64,000 bases of DNA from Cheiracanthium punctorium (Eukaryota; Arthropoda; Arachnida; Araneae; Cheiracanthiidae): NCBI GenBank assembly GCA_038373885.1, contig JAWZYV010013132.1:248001-312000 (forward strand), given 5' to 3'. Positions 10,480-21,876 of this stretch are shown piece by piece (positions within the stretch are counted from its first letter, which is position 1; every line of letters begins with the position of its first letter). A model generated the notes under the pieces. The model had not been told where the DNA came from. It saw nothing but the letters and a program-made list of their open reading frames with translations, and ran no database searches. A program made the translations under genes and the position numbers.

Positions 10480-11774
10480 CAGTATACTCTCGATTATCCG
10501 GCTTGCGGATTATCCGTGCTCATTCCGGACTCACAAAAATTTAAAGAGAAACATTTTCAAGCTTATCATGCATATAAAATCGATGTTGATCTCAATAAGA
10601 ATCTTGTCCGGTTTAGTTAATACTAGGGGCATTCAAAAAGTAAGTTACACTTGTTCCTCCACGGATGGCAACATTGCGAAATAAGACCGAAGCTTAATCA
10701 GATGATAGTTTTGTTCCACGACTTCCAACGGTAGCAATTTCATTCGGATAGCGACAATCGCTGGTGAGTACTACGAGAAGGAAATGCCGCGTAAACTGGA
10801 AGCTTATTCCAACGTTGAAGTACGCGGCACACTACGTTTTTGTGGGCAAAACGCTTCAAGCAAAGGCATAGTCGTCTTACATGACAATGCAAGACCTCAC
10901 AAGGCACGCACAACACAGAATTTGGCTCGCAGCTTTGGATGGGAGGTCCGGCAGCATCCACCGTACAGTGCCGAACTGGCACCCCTTGGAGTAAGCTTCC
11001 AGTTTACGCGGCATTTCCTTCTCGTAGTACGCACCAACGATTGTCACTATCCGAATGAAATTGCTACCGTTGGAGGCCGTGGAACTGAACTATCGTCTGA
11101 TTAAGCTTCGGTCTTGTTTCCCAATGTTGCCATCCGTGGAGGAAAAAGTGTAACTTACTTTTTGAATGCCCGTAGTAGCATTCAAATCAAGTCAAAGCGA
11201 GTCATTTAGGAGTACCTGCAGTAAAACAGTTCCCGCAAAGTGGTAACACTACTTCTTGAACATGCAAAAGAATTCGAAGGTTTCGAAAATCTGGATATTT
11301 TCAAAGTGATGCATATATAAGCCTGGCTTTCAGTATTTGACAGATGACATCATTACTGACTGTGCTGTTAAATCTAATAGTGATGTTAGTACTGGTGCAT
11401 AAGATGTACTCAATAAGGGAGATACAATTTCTCTTTCTGCTGCTCTACACTCTGTGAAAACGTTGCCAGATTATATGGGACAAACAGGGTTTGATTACGG
11501 TAAGACTACTGCGGCTCGAAAATATGTGTCAATGTCCCACAAGAAATGAACAAACAGAAGCAAAGACGCTTTACAGATTTTTTTTGAGCAGTAAATGTTG
11601 ATTCGAAAATTTCTAATTTTCATGATATACAGCATGCAAATGTAAGTAATTTTTATATTTCTGTACTGTTGTTGATTTTTTCTTGAATAAAAAGAAGTTT
11701 TCGGATTATGCGTCTTTTTCTATTATCTGTGCGACCCTTCCCGGTGATTAGCCCGGATAATCGGGCATGCACTG
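10480..11774 (+). mobile_element. pogo/Tigger-like DNA transposon remnant
   Basis: The ends are CAGTATACTCTCGATTATCCG-like at 10480 and its inverted counterpart ending at 11774 (CAGTGCATGCCCGATTATCCG-like), followed by TA. CAGT...GATTATCCG ends are characteristic of pogo/Tigger elements. Near the 3' end a degraded reading (about 11320-11560) gives AALHSVKTLPDYMGQ and similar text, compatible with the C-terminal tail of a Tigger transposase, with stops. The 5' flank lacks the expected TA. A mariner foldback element (10623-11175) is nested inside. Confidence 0.6.
10623..11175 (+). mobile_element. mariner-derived foldback element with a transposase fragment
   Basis: Flanked by TA at 10621-10622 and 11176-11177. 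Inverted arms of about 190 bp (10623-10812 and 10987-11175) start CTAGGGGCATTC and CTACGGGCATTC. The 174-bp centre carries, on the plus strand, a piece of mariner transposase: IVVLHDNARPHKA, then FGWEVRQHPPYSAELAPL, around the second catalytic Asp (HDNARPH) and the DD34D-region HPPYS block. The N-terminal DNA-binding half and the last catalytic residue are absent, so the 106-codon ORF 10784-11104, which begins inside one arm, is not a functional gene. Nested in the Tigger-like remnant. Confidence 0.8.
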
Positions 11775-12083
11775 TACTTCATCTAAATACTAGATCATAC
11801 AACGAGGCACTTCTGAAACCACTTATCCAATTTTTAGGTTCTCCGCTCTATAATCTCGTGCTTGTACCCTGATGAAAATATATGTAAATCGCTACTTACG
11901 CTAGCGGGTAGACTCACAAATGGTAATTCTAGTGCCCCAAAATCGCGCAACTTCTCCTTACACAAACTGGTCATTCTGCTGTGATTAGCCAGATTACTAC
12001 AAACTTGAAATTCTTGACCATGTAGTTAGTCTACACCAGTTGTGTGTATCACCTACACGTATCTTTCTACGATCATCTATCTA
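11775..12083. other. No gene seen
   Basis: About 300 bp between the Tigger-like remnant and the Helitron. No feature recognised. Confidence 0.5.
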
Positions 12084-13727
12084 TCTATATAAATAAAATT
12101 AGACTTTTGTCTGTACATTTCTTGGAATTCAAAAATTTTGCGATTTCTATCCGTTTCAAGCACCCGGGAATCCGATGCGACCCTCAAAAAAAGTTTGTCT
12201 GTCTGTCATTCTGTCATTCTGTCCGTGACGCTTTTTTTGTTTAAGCATCACGTAAAAACGACTGAAGCGAATGATATGAAATTTGGTGTCATAATAGGTG
12301 GTCACTCAACTTAAAACATAGGCGTCGAATTTTTAAAAAATCTTGATTAGATTTTCAGATTTTGCGAAAATCGTCTCAAACTGCGTAAATTTGTGTTCAA
12401 GCATCACGCAAAAACGACTGAAGCGAATGACATGAAATTGGGTGTCATGATAGGTGGTCACTCAGCTTAAAACATAGGCGTCTAATTTTTAGAAAATCTT
12501 GATTGGATTTTGAGATTTTGCGAAAATCCTTTCAAACTGCGTAAATTTGTGTTCAAGCATCACGCAAAAACGACTGAAGCGAATGATATGAAATTGGGTG
12601 TCATGATAGGTGGTCACTCAACTTAAAATATAGGCGTCCAATTTAAAAAAAATTCTGATTGGATTTTGAGATTTTGCGAAAATCTTTTCAAACTGCGTAA
12701 ATTTGTGTTCAAGCATCACGTAAAAACGACTGAAGCGAATGATATGAAATTGAGTGACATGATAGGTGGTCACTCAACTTAAAACTTAGGCGTCGAAAAA
12801 AATCTTGATTAGATTTTGAAATTTTGCGAAAATCATTTCAAACTGCGTAAATTTGTGTTCGCACATCACGTAATAACTGCAAAGATGAAAAAATGATATA
12901 TGGTGAAATGATAGGTGGTCACTCACCTTAAACTATAAGCATCTAATTAAAAAAAATCCATCAGATTTCGAGATTTTGTGAAAATCGTTTAAAACTGAGT
13001 GAATCTTTGTTCCCGTATTACGTAATAATGACTAAAGCGAATGACATGAAATTTGGTCACACGATAGATGGTTGCTCAACATAAACTATAGGAGTCCAAT
13101 TTTTTAAACACTTTTATTAGATTTTGAGATTTTGTGAAAATTCTCTCAAAATACGTTTATATTTCTTCAAACATCACGTAATAACGACTAATACGAATGA
13201 TACGAAATTGAGTGATATGTAGTTGCTAATATTAGCGAATAGTAGTTGCTAATCTTAATTTATAGGCTTTGAGAGAGAGAGAGAGAATTTTTAAAATATT
13301 TTGCTTACATTTTGAGATTTTTCGAAAATCGTTTTAAAATGCTGAAAATTTGTTCCAGCATCACGAAATAAAGACTGCAGGGAATGGAACGAATTTGGGT
13401 GACAGGATAGGTTGTCACTCCACTTAAATTCTAGGCTTCAAATTTTTCAAAAATGTTGATTAAATTTTGAGATTTTGCGAAAATTATTTCAATATGCGTA
13501 AATATTCGTTCGCGCATCACATAATTACGACTAAAGCGAATGAAATGATATTACTTAGTTACTCTCTAACCTGTAATATTTTAACAATACATGAAAATTA
13601 TAACTTCGCTTTCTTTACTTTGGCAACATACTACATCCATTCTGTGTACTCCTACAATGCTGACGAAAGTTCTTGCTTTTTGGAAATTTTCATTCACTAA
13701 CCCGTCGAGGACGGGTACTTCAGCTAG
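12084..13727 (+). mobile_element. Non-autonomous Helitron
   Basis: The 5' end TCTATATAAATAAAATTAG follows an A at 12083. The 3' end has a perfect 7-bp hairpin (ACCCGTC 13700-13706, loop GAG, GACGGGT 13710-13716), then seven bases and CTAG at 13724-13727, followed by T. A 5' TC, a 3' hairpin, CTRR and insertion between A and T define Helitrons, rolling-circle transposons. No Rep/helicase ORF is present. Most of the body is a 156-bp repeat array. The hairpin and 'ggtacttcagctag' end are shared with the element ending at 35178. Confidence 0.85.
12246..13670 (+). repeat. Tandem array, nine units of about 156 bp, in the Helitron
   Basis: Units begin 'catcacgtaaaaacgact' or a variant at 12246, 12402, 12558, 12714, 12864, 13016, 13172, 13359 and 13515. 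Spacing is 156 bp between several neighbours, with one longer unit near 13172 that contains a (GA)n run at about 13270. Each unit then has 'aaatt(t)ggtgtcat', 'aggtggtcactcaac' and 'ttttgcgaaaatc'. The first four units are most alike and the last are most diverged. Confidence 0.9.
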
Positions 13728-13739
13728 TATATTCTATCG

Positions 13740-14560
13740 TTCTTCTAGTTTTGGGTAACATAAAGTAGCCATCTATTCGTTCTAGAGGGGAGAGCAGTAG
13801 TTTTACTTCCCTGTATGGAGAATAAGGAAGTAAAGTGATCGTAAAAAATTTCGGTAGACAGACTTCGACTAAAAAATCGATTTTGCATACCTCTAAATTT
13901 ACATTTAAGATTTTTTGCAATGCTCTCATCGTACGTATGCATGCACGTTAGTATAAATGCATGTACAACCCATTTTAATTGATCGTAATACTATGTAGAC
14001 GAGTTTTTTCAGACGTCTGTACGTATATGTACATAACTCGCAAATCTCAAAAACCATTGGTCGTAGAATGTTGAAACTTCATATTTAGGATTGTTGTAAC
14101 ATCTAGTTTCGTTTCCCCGCTATGCATGTATGTATGTATGTAACTTGCATATCTCAAAAACTATCATTCGTAGAATGTTAAAATTTCATATATAAGATTC
14201 TTGTAACATCTAGTTCTGCATCTCGAATTTTGGTTCCAATCTACAGGAGAGTTTATTTACAGGACCACCCAAAAGAATTTCAACACATAAAGAAAATCTA
14301 GAAAGTCTAAGAAAGTCTAAGAAAATCTTCAATATATAACGTCTGTAGTCAGTGGCCAGAATCTCTCCATTTCTCATTGACCTCGGTGAGTTTTGTCGAA
14401 ATATCGCCAAAAAGATTTTTGTATTTCGCATAACTGTAAAACTTTTAACCGTAGAATGTTAAAGTTTTGTTTTTAGAACTATCGTAACATCTATAACTGT
14501 GCAACTCTGTTTTTATTGCAATCGACCTGGTAATTTATTTACAGGGTCATCCAAATCACT
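13740..14560 (-). repeat. Repeat family with terminal hairpin (minus orientation)
   Basis: Contains three related sub-repeats ('tagaatgtt(g/a)aa(a/c)ttt', 'gtaacatctag', 'aatttatttacagg' type blocks around 14065, 14170 and 14450). One end has the hairpin 'ttacttcc ... ggaagtaa' at about 13803-13835. The same family lies in plus orientation at 17720-18485. The phrase 'atctagttNtgc' and the tract of TATG/TACG words are shared. The class is not known to me; no coding capacity. Confidence 0.6.
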
Positions 14561-14569
14561 TTAAATACA

Positions 14570-15100
14570 TTAAGGTGTATGGATACGTTCAATTCATTGA
14601 AAGTCTCTGTGGTCAATTACTACGTTGGCTATTCTCAAACTATCTCGCAAGCTATCGCAAACTTGTGGGCTTTTGGCGAAATATTGCCAAATTAAGTGCC
14701 AAGAACAAATCTTTCAAATTGAACTCAGCTTGGCGATGTCTCAAATATTTTGCTAGAAATTGCTAAACCTTAATATTATTGCAGTATTGTTCCTCTTTCA
14801 AACAAATAAGTTTTGATGAAGTATGCGGGAAATATTTTTGATTCAATAGACGTGCAAGGAAGTCATGTGTTGTCCACATTAGTTTTTTTCTTTTTTTTTA
14901 ATCCGTGCATCACATGACATTTGGTGAAAAATTTCTTCTTTTCTAATGTCCTTATTCACCATACATTTAATAAACGGGTTAATCCTAAACGTATGTCAAA
15001 GTCATCGGTCAGATATCTTACTTAAGAGGCATGTTAATTAAGTAGTGGCAACCTAGATATGAATTAATTTTTAATGAACTTACAAGTGCAGTTGCATTAC
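14570..15100. other. No gene seen
   Basis: Short chance ORFs only, nothing recognised. Confidence 0.45.
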
Positions 15101-15109
15101 ATTCCTTCT

Positions 15110-15700
15110 ATGTAATCACAAACAATGTTTATGCCCTTTTGCCAAATGCCGGGAATGGCGTTGGAGACTACGGGCAAGGTGTTGATGGCAGTGACGAAGC
15201 ACTCTACTATGCAGAATACAGATATAACGTCATGAAATTGGCGGAGTCGTTCGGAAAGTATAATTTACTTTTTGTTTCTGGTACACTTGGCTAAATTACG
15301 CAAATCCAGTTGGCAAAAGTAAAAGAGTTAGTAATATCGTTGATAAAAAGATAAGTAAGTTGGTAAAAACCGATATTTGACTTGGCAGTTTATCGACATC
15401 CCCCCCCCCCTAAAAATTGTCTTAGCAATGGCTCTGGTTCCATCAGCTTCGGAAATAGATTGAAGTCACAAGGACTCATTTCAGGTGAATAGGGAGGGTG
15501 TTCCAAGTATTCCCACTGCACCCTTGCAATAGGAGAGCGACATTGTTTTCGACATGACAACGAGCATTGTGATGCAGCATGATTGTTTTACAAAAAACGT
15601 GGACGTTTGCGCCGCACAGTCGGATGCAGTTGGTGCTGCAGAGAAAAACAGCAACAGTAGTCTGCATTGACAGTTTGTCCTGCAGGCACAGCATGCCTAT
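15110..15700 (-). pseudogene. Dead mariner transposase (C-terminal half)
   Basis: Reading the minus strand, MLHHNARCHVENNVALLLQ (about 15600-15540) is followed by HPPYSPEMSPCDFNLFPKL (about 15500-15440) and, after a poly-C interrupted gap, text resembling the mariner C-terminus (AIPGIWQKGINIVCDYIEG, about 15185-15125). These are the second and third catalytic blocks of a mariner-type transposase, which cuts and joins transposon ends in the nucleus. The second catalytic Asp, normally HDNAR, reads HHNAR, and there are several frameshifts, so this copy cannot be active. Its family differs from the fragment at 10858-10990. Confidence 0.7.
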
Positions 15701-15775
15701 GACTCACTCCTTAACCCATCATGCAAATGTCCTATACGGTAATGCACTTCAGCCCGAAGGCAACCCTAGTAGTCT

Positions 15776-16471
15776 AAGAGCCAGCGGCCGCTAGACCTTC
15801 GTCATAAAAGCTGAAACTTTCTCTGCGCATACCCCACAACAGAGGTAGGAACACTATAAAGTTTGGATGATCGTGGCTTTGGCAGGTAACAGGTGGCAAA
15901 GGTGTATAAAATTACAGAATATTTTCGTCATTTCATAAAGCTTAATTTTTTTATATGTTTTTCTTCGCAGTACTAGAAATCACTTTATCCCTTGCCAGAC
16001 ACTTTTCCATCGTGGCAAACCCCCGCCAGACAATCTCAAAGTCATGGAAAACGTAATTCTATTACGAGCGCGCTGCAGCATCGCTAAGAAAGTTCAGAAG
16101 TAGCAGTATAAAATGTGCTTGGACACTTTGTGACAGCTTGACGTACTTCGTCGCGGAGTTACGAACAACAGTTTTCCATGACTCCGTTGACTTGAGATTG
16201 TCTGGCGGGGGTTTGCCACGATGGAAAAGTGTCTGCGCAAGGGATAAAGTGATTTCTAGTACAGCGAAGAAGAACATATAAAAAAATTAAGCTTTATGAA
16301 ATGACGAAAATTTTCTGCAATTTTATACACCTTTGCCACCTGTTACCTGCAAAGCCACGATCATCCAAACTTTATAGTGGCCGATTGTTCCTACCTCTGT
16401 TGGGGGGTATGCGCAGAGAAAGTTTCAGCTTTGTATACTATGAACGAAGGTTCTGGCGGCCGCTGGCTCTT
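15776..16471. mobile_element. Foldback element with inverted arms of about 280-300 bp
   Basis: Arm 15776-16051 and arm 16171-16471 are near-perfect reverse complements. They start AAGAGCCAGCGGCCGC (15776) and end with its complement at 16471. The left arm has small deletions relative to the right. The spacer, about 120 bp (16052-16170), encodes nothing. I see no clear target duplication. Class unknown; transcripts would form a hairpin close to 300 bp long. The ORF that appears here (16062-16277, minus) arises from the palindrome. Confidence 0.85.
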
Positions 16472-17719
16472 GCTCTATAGGGTACGTGTAATAAAGGGAC
16501 GCCCCCCTACAAAGGTAAAAAGATCGCCCCTTTTATGATCCAGATCAAATATTTCTCAGCTTTTGAATTCGACCATCTCGACTGTTTTGTGCACTCTGGA
16601 CATCGACAACAGCGCCACCTCACCGATAGCATGTCTTATTTATGCATGCCTGCTCTTCTGCAAGTTTCTAGGTTAAGTTGCCGCTGTTTAATTTACAACC
16701 CTCTCGTATGACTCGTCAACATGCGAGTTTATCTAAATCCTCATGTTAAGTGACTGGTGGAATAGGACCGTTAGATTATTAAACTATACCCCAGATTAAA
16801 AAATTATGAACACAATCTTACTTATTCAATATCTTTCGAGTGGCACATTAACGTCTTTGTTTGTCCCAGATATTTAATCTCACTTTCACATTCATCTTTT
16901 AGTGAATAAAAAATGAATTGAAGAAAAAAAAATACTTCCCTCTGAGTATGTAAAGAAGTCTTTGTCTAAGAGGAATGCTTTAGAATTGAGTGCTGATAAG
17001 TTTTATTAAAAGAAGGCGAACCAGACTTTTAGTTAATATGTTTTCGCGTTAAACGCGTAAAGTATTCATTCACTGAAAAGTGGGAGTTTTATTAAAAACA
17101 GTTTTTCAACAATGCAACGACAGAACTTTATACGAAGTTTTTTATTATATTTTATTTCATTTCATTATATTGTGCAGGAAATCTTATTTTTAAAATTCTG
17201 TGTTTTTTTGTAGTTATAGATAGTTTAGAATTTTAATGACAAATTCTCATGTTAATGACTTATGCTATTCTCATGTTAATGACTAATTCTCATATTACTG
17301 AAATAGCTTTTGTGAAAAATTTATCACGTTCTATGCGTGTGTTAATCTCTGTAAAGTGCATGTAAAATCTTGCTGCTCTTTTTGTATTACAGTATGACAA
17401 AACGAAGCTTAAAATAGAGATGTAACACAAGTAGAGATACCAGCTTCAAGTGCAGGCATGGTATTGCAAAAGGTGGGAGAATAGTACAACATTGCAGGTA
17501 CGAAAACATGGTCGTCATGAGTCAATGATAGTATTTTAAGAATCAAATTGTTTCAAATTGAAAAAAAAATGCTCCCTCCATACCTACCTAAAATATAATT
17601 ATTTTGTTATCACAAAATAATGCCTGAAGGTGAACTGTTTTGTTTAAAAGATACCTTTGAAAATTGAATTTTGTTGTAAGAATATGAAGCGTAATGTATT
17701 TAAAATCTTTTGGCCTGCC
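16472..17719. other. AT-rich intergenic DNA, nothing recognised
   Basis: No ORF or repeat partner worth naming. A short direct repeat 'ctcatgttaatgact' occurs at about 17246 and 17270. Confidence 0.5.
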
Positions 17720-18485
17720 CTGTACATAAACTATAAAGTCGATTGGGACCAAAAGTGGAGGTGCGAAACTAGATCTTACGAAAATCCTAAATATAAAGTT
17801 TCAACATTCTACGACCGATAGTTTTCGAGATATGTGAGTTACATTCGTACATACGTAGAAACGTCAGGGAAAACTGGCCAAAATGGACTCGCGGTCGGTC
17901 AAAATGGGTTCCACATGCATTTATATGAACGTAGATGCGTGCGCACGATCAGATGCATCGCAAAAATCCTTAAAAGTAAATTTAGCGGTAGTCTAAATCG
18001 GTTTTTTCGTTGAAATCTGGCTACCTGCAGATAAACTATGAACTATGTAGATAAACTATGGTCCTGTAGATAAACTATGCAGTCGAATGGAACCGAAAGG
18101 GGAGGTGCACAACTAGATGTAACAGCAATCCAAAATATAAAGTTTCAGCATTCTACGCCTAATAGTTTTTGAGATATGCGAGTTACATACATACGTACGT
18201 ACACACCTACGTACGTATGTAACTCGCATACAGACGACATGGAAAAGTACAGACGCGTACAGACGACATGGAAAAACTGGCCAAAATAGACTCGCCGCTG
18301 GTGAAAATGAGTTGCAGACGAGTTTATATGATCTTGCATTCTAGCTTACGATGAGAAGCATGGAAAATGTTCTTGAAAGTAAATTTAGCGGTAGTCTAAA
18401 TCGGTTTTTTCGTCGAAATCTGGCTACCGAAATTTTTCGCGATCGCATTACTTCCTTATACTTCGCACGAGGAAGTAATAAACTG
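17720..18485 (+). repeat. Repeat family with terminal hairpin (two tandem units)
   Basis: Two direct units (about 17725-18030 and 18060-18485) share 'ataaactat(a/g)(a/c)agtcga', 'tataaagtttcaNcattctacg' in part, and 'aaatttagcggtagtc' with 'aaatcggttttttcg'. The second unit continues to a hairpin 'attacttcc ... ggaagtaat' at about 18448-18481. Same family as 13740-14560, opposite orientation. Confidence 0.65.
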
Positions 18486-19260
18486 CAGAAAAAGTTTCTC
18501 ATGTTAAGAAATTCACCCAGAAAATTCATCCAATTCTACTGCTGTTTTAAAACACAAATGTTAAATGGGGGATGATATCACTAAAATACACACATGCAAA
18601 ATTAACTGCAGAGAAATATAGGTATGTAAATGCCAAAGTACTTTCCCAGTCTACGAAATATGTCTTTCCCGATAAATATGTGTACATATTCTTTTCTTCT
18701 CACAGCCAGAAACAACCATTAAAAGTTTTGTCATTGATCGTCGGTCATTGGTTGAAGGAGAACTCATCGTGTTTTCCGTTGAAAGGAAATATTCCGATAA
18801 TGCCGGTTTATGAACCCAGAAGATGGCAATGTGCTCAATTTTGACGAATATCTTGAATCTGGGAAGGACGATCCCAAGAAATGAATGGAATTTAACTATT
18901 GGGATGTTCCGAAAGTAATTTTGTTTTTGCCCCAACAGAGTACTTAATTGCTTTCTCAATCAGTAAATTGAACATTGCAGTAGGCTTGTTACATGTTTCC
19001 TAATAAATAACTCCATGATGTCGCACGAGGCAAGAATTAAATATTACTTTTGCTTAGCAGATATCATTGTGGCGTCAAGGGTATAAGCATGGTCGGTCTA
19101 AGCGCAAAATTCAGTGTGTGCAAGAATGAGTTTTGGTGCTCTTTATAATGAATATGGGCACAGACACTAAAGTAATAAGTAAACCCATCTAAATACATCT
19201 TAATATCAGTAAATTATTAAACAGAGAACTAATAACAGTAGACCATACTTATCATGAAAT
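18486..19260. other. No gene seen
   Basis: Only short ORFs without recognisable domains. Confidence 0.45.
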
Positions 19261-19430
19261 CCTACTAATATTATAAATGTCAATGCTTGTATGTATGTTT
19301 GTTACTCTTTCACGCTGAAATAGTTTGACGGATTTGGATGAAATTTGGAATAAGACAATTAAAGACCTGGGTTAACAAACAGGGTATTTTTTATCGCACG
19401 AAAAAAAACACTGTTCCTATAATATACAAA
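19261..19430 (+). repeat. Fragment of a widespread arthropod repeat head
   Basis: 'cctactaatattataaatg' followed by 'tgtatgtttgttactc', 'cacgctgaaat' and 'gatgaaatttggaat' is a pattern I know from abundant Helitron-like non-autonomous repeats of arthropods. No 3' end identified. Confidence 0.45.
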
Positions 19431-19649
19431 AAACTATCTTTTATCAAAAAAATACAATTGAGTTTTATTTTACAAAGCCGACTAAATGATGATGGTGACA
19501 GATGTTGAAAACTTATACAATACTCAGTTTTTAATAAATAAAATCACCTGAATAAGTTTTTCTTTCACACGTGGATATATAAGCGGATTTTTTGGCCAAG
19601 CACACAAATCCGAAATACATGTTACACAAACAAACAAACAAAAAATAAG

Positions 19650-19903
19650 TTTTTGAAACTTCCATACAGTTTGATTGTGCTTTTTCCCCATCTATTTCTA
19701 ATGTATTACATTCAGAAAAAGGATGTTAAAAATAGCAATTTTAATTTTGTTTAATTACACTCATGAATAATGATACATTTTTCAACTTCAGTCAATAAGG
19801 AAAGAAAACAGGAAAGACACATGGATTATTTTAATACATAGCACTTTAGTGCATATTTAAAATCTGAAAGTGTTTCACATTTTCTTCCTCCCCCCCCCCC
19901 CCC
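19650..19903 (+). repeat. Dispersed repeat of about 250 bp (copy 1 of 3)
   Basis: Text from 'ttctaatgtattacattcag' through 'cactcatgaataatgatac' to 'tctgaaagtgtttca' recurs at 32820-33068 and, in part, at 24287-24440. It ends here in a poly-C run at 19890-19903. Confidence 0.65.
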
Positions 19904-20590
19904 TTTTCCCGTTTTTTTGATAACGGCCGATAATCTAGAAGCTCTTCAGAATTCATATAGGACGGAAATAATTTGTACCTTTTTGTGGTTTTTATCACTA
20001 AACCATCTTATTTTTGTAAATAGGGGCGACCCGACACGGTAAGCAAGGTAATCATCGCATCGGGGCGCCGGCTTCGATAGGCGTCATGTCGAACTCAAGA
20101 ACTAAGTAGAGCATCTTTTTAATGTTAGCAGGTCACCACTTACCATAGGTCCACTCCTGTTTATAACCATCTTAATTTTAAATTCCATTCAGAATCTGAC
20201 ATATTTCAGTGCCAGAGAAGCCGGTGAGAAACACAAGATTTATTAAGATGGCGAACCAACTCGTAGCCGGAGGCGGCAAGTAATAAATAATTTTTAAGTA
20301 TAAGCTATTTTAGAAAAAGAGAAAGAACTTTCTTTTTAAGCAAATTTTTATGGATCTCCCTCTGGTGGGAAAGTGGTTAGTCGCAAGAAATTGAAAAGTT
20401 TGTGAGCTTCTCAAGATAACTATAATTCTATCTATTGACACCACCTAAAATTACGTAATGTAAATGCTTTTTCAGATACTGCTAGGGGTCCATAGAACCC
20501 CCATGTTCGTTCATTTCTATGCAGATGTTCTATCCTTGCTTCATAAGTTTCGCTAAATATTTTGTGTTGTTCATTATTGCTATTAATTTT
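19904..20590. other. No gene seen; GC-rich patch at 20024-20090
   Basis: A GC-rich patch with 'gggcgacccgacacgg' may be the end of another transposon, but no partner end was found. Confidence 0.35.
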
Positions 20591-21420
20591 TGAGCGACTA
20601 GGGCCAAGGCCCTTAGACTCCCTACGCTCGCTTTTCGTATGATACATTCGGCCCCTATTATGTCTTATACGCAAAAAAGCCATAATTTCCACACACAAAA
20701 CCCAAAGACTGGATCAGATAGAATGCTACACATTCCTTGGTTCTTGCATGTTTCTTGGAACAGAAAAATTTAAACTTTACACTATTTTTAATTGTGTAAA
20801 ACCTATGGAATACCCTGCGGAACATCTTGCGTATATTTACACATGCTCATAACCGATAATCATTGCTCATGTAAGGTTGCCATGAAAACAGTTATCCATA
20901 CATCCATATACACAATATTTTGCAGATTGCCTTATTTAGCAAATAATTCGGAGGATGAAATATGCGCAGCAAGTGCATATTTCATCTCGCCGCTCGGGAA
21001 AATATCCAAGCTCTACTTGCTATAATGGTATAATTAACGCCGCCAAATATTTCTACGGGTGACAAATACCCAAGATGAACGTAACCGGCATTACTATATT
21101 ATGCATTTGAAATACTTTTCATTTTCAAAACACTGGGTGCTAACATTTTGGAACACACGCAGTATTTAGATTCACCCTGCTTGAGATAGCGTTTTTCCAG
21201 ATCGTACCTGATAATAGCGCTTTTTAAGTCAGTTACAATTATTATTAGAAAAAGTATTAGAAAAATTGAATTAGCGTCAATTTTAAACTCCTGTTATCCA
21301 AGAGAATTTACTATTTGTAAATAGTGAATTTTGTGCAACACACTTATTTATTTCCCTTACTTTTTAATTTGGAAGAAAATAGGTGTAATTCTACTTACCT
21401 TACTGTTCTTTATACTCAGT
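20590..21420 (-). repeat. Dispersed repeat, copy B (partner of 470-1562)
   Basis: The reverse complement matches 470-1562, including 'aaatatttggcggcgttaa' (about 21036-21054), the 'gagcgtagg' GC-rich end (about 20622-20640) and 'taacaggagttta'. The copies have diverged by many indels. Confidence 0.6.
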
Positions 21421-21429
21421 GCAGTGTTG

Positions 21430-21735
21430 GCCAAATTATTGGACTCTTTTTAACAAAAATCATTTTTCTTCCTTTTAACACATTTTGTCATTAAATTTAT
21501 TTAGGTTAGAGTTGCTACACATTTTCGGTGTCATCATAAAAGCCGATGTTGACACAGCAAATGGCTAAAATGTGCTTTAGCCCGATGCATCGTGGCATTT
21601 TTCAGATGGGCGATGAATGCTCCAAATATCGTAAATTCAATATTTCAAAGCTGCGAAAATCCGAAAGATCTTGCATTTTTGTATATCCATTATTAGCACT
21701 AGGTTGCTATTTCGTTCAAGCCAAGATTTTTGCCT
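21430..21735 (+). repeat. Dispersed repeat shared with 39180-39600
   Basis: 'cagcaaatggctaaa(a/g)tgt', 'tttagccc(g/a)atgcat' and 'agatgggcgat(g/t)aatgc' occur here and at about 39255-39330, followed in both by 'gtaaattcaatatt' and 'aaagctg'. A continuation of the same family flanks the hAT element at 24440-25865. Confidence 0.65.
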
Positions 21736-21876
21736 ATGCGACTTTGTAGACATGATTTGTAGACAGATTTTGTAGACATGAACTGTCACGGTGAGGATCT
21801 TTTAAAGTGTCTTTGCCAGATAAAGCAGTGGGGGGAGAGAATGAATGTTGAAATCGTACAAGGTTATAGATTTAAA

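Noticed and set aside
10784..11104. 106-codon ORF as a complete transposase
   Set aside because: Starts in one inverted arm and ends in the other; only the middle is transposase, with a single catalytic block.
12246..13670. CRISPR-like array
   Set aside because: The 156-bp units are repeated along their whole length with no unique spacers, in a Helitron of a eukaryote.
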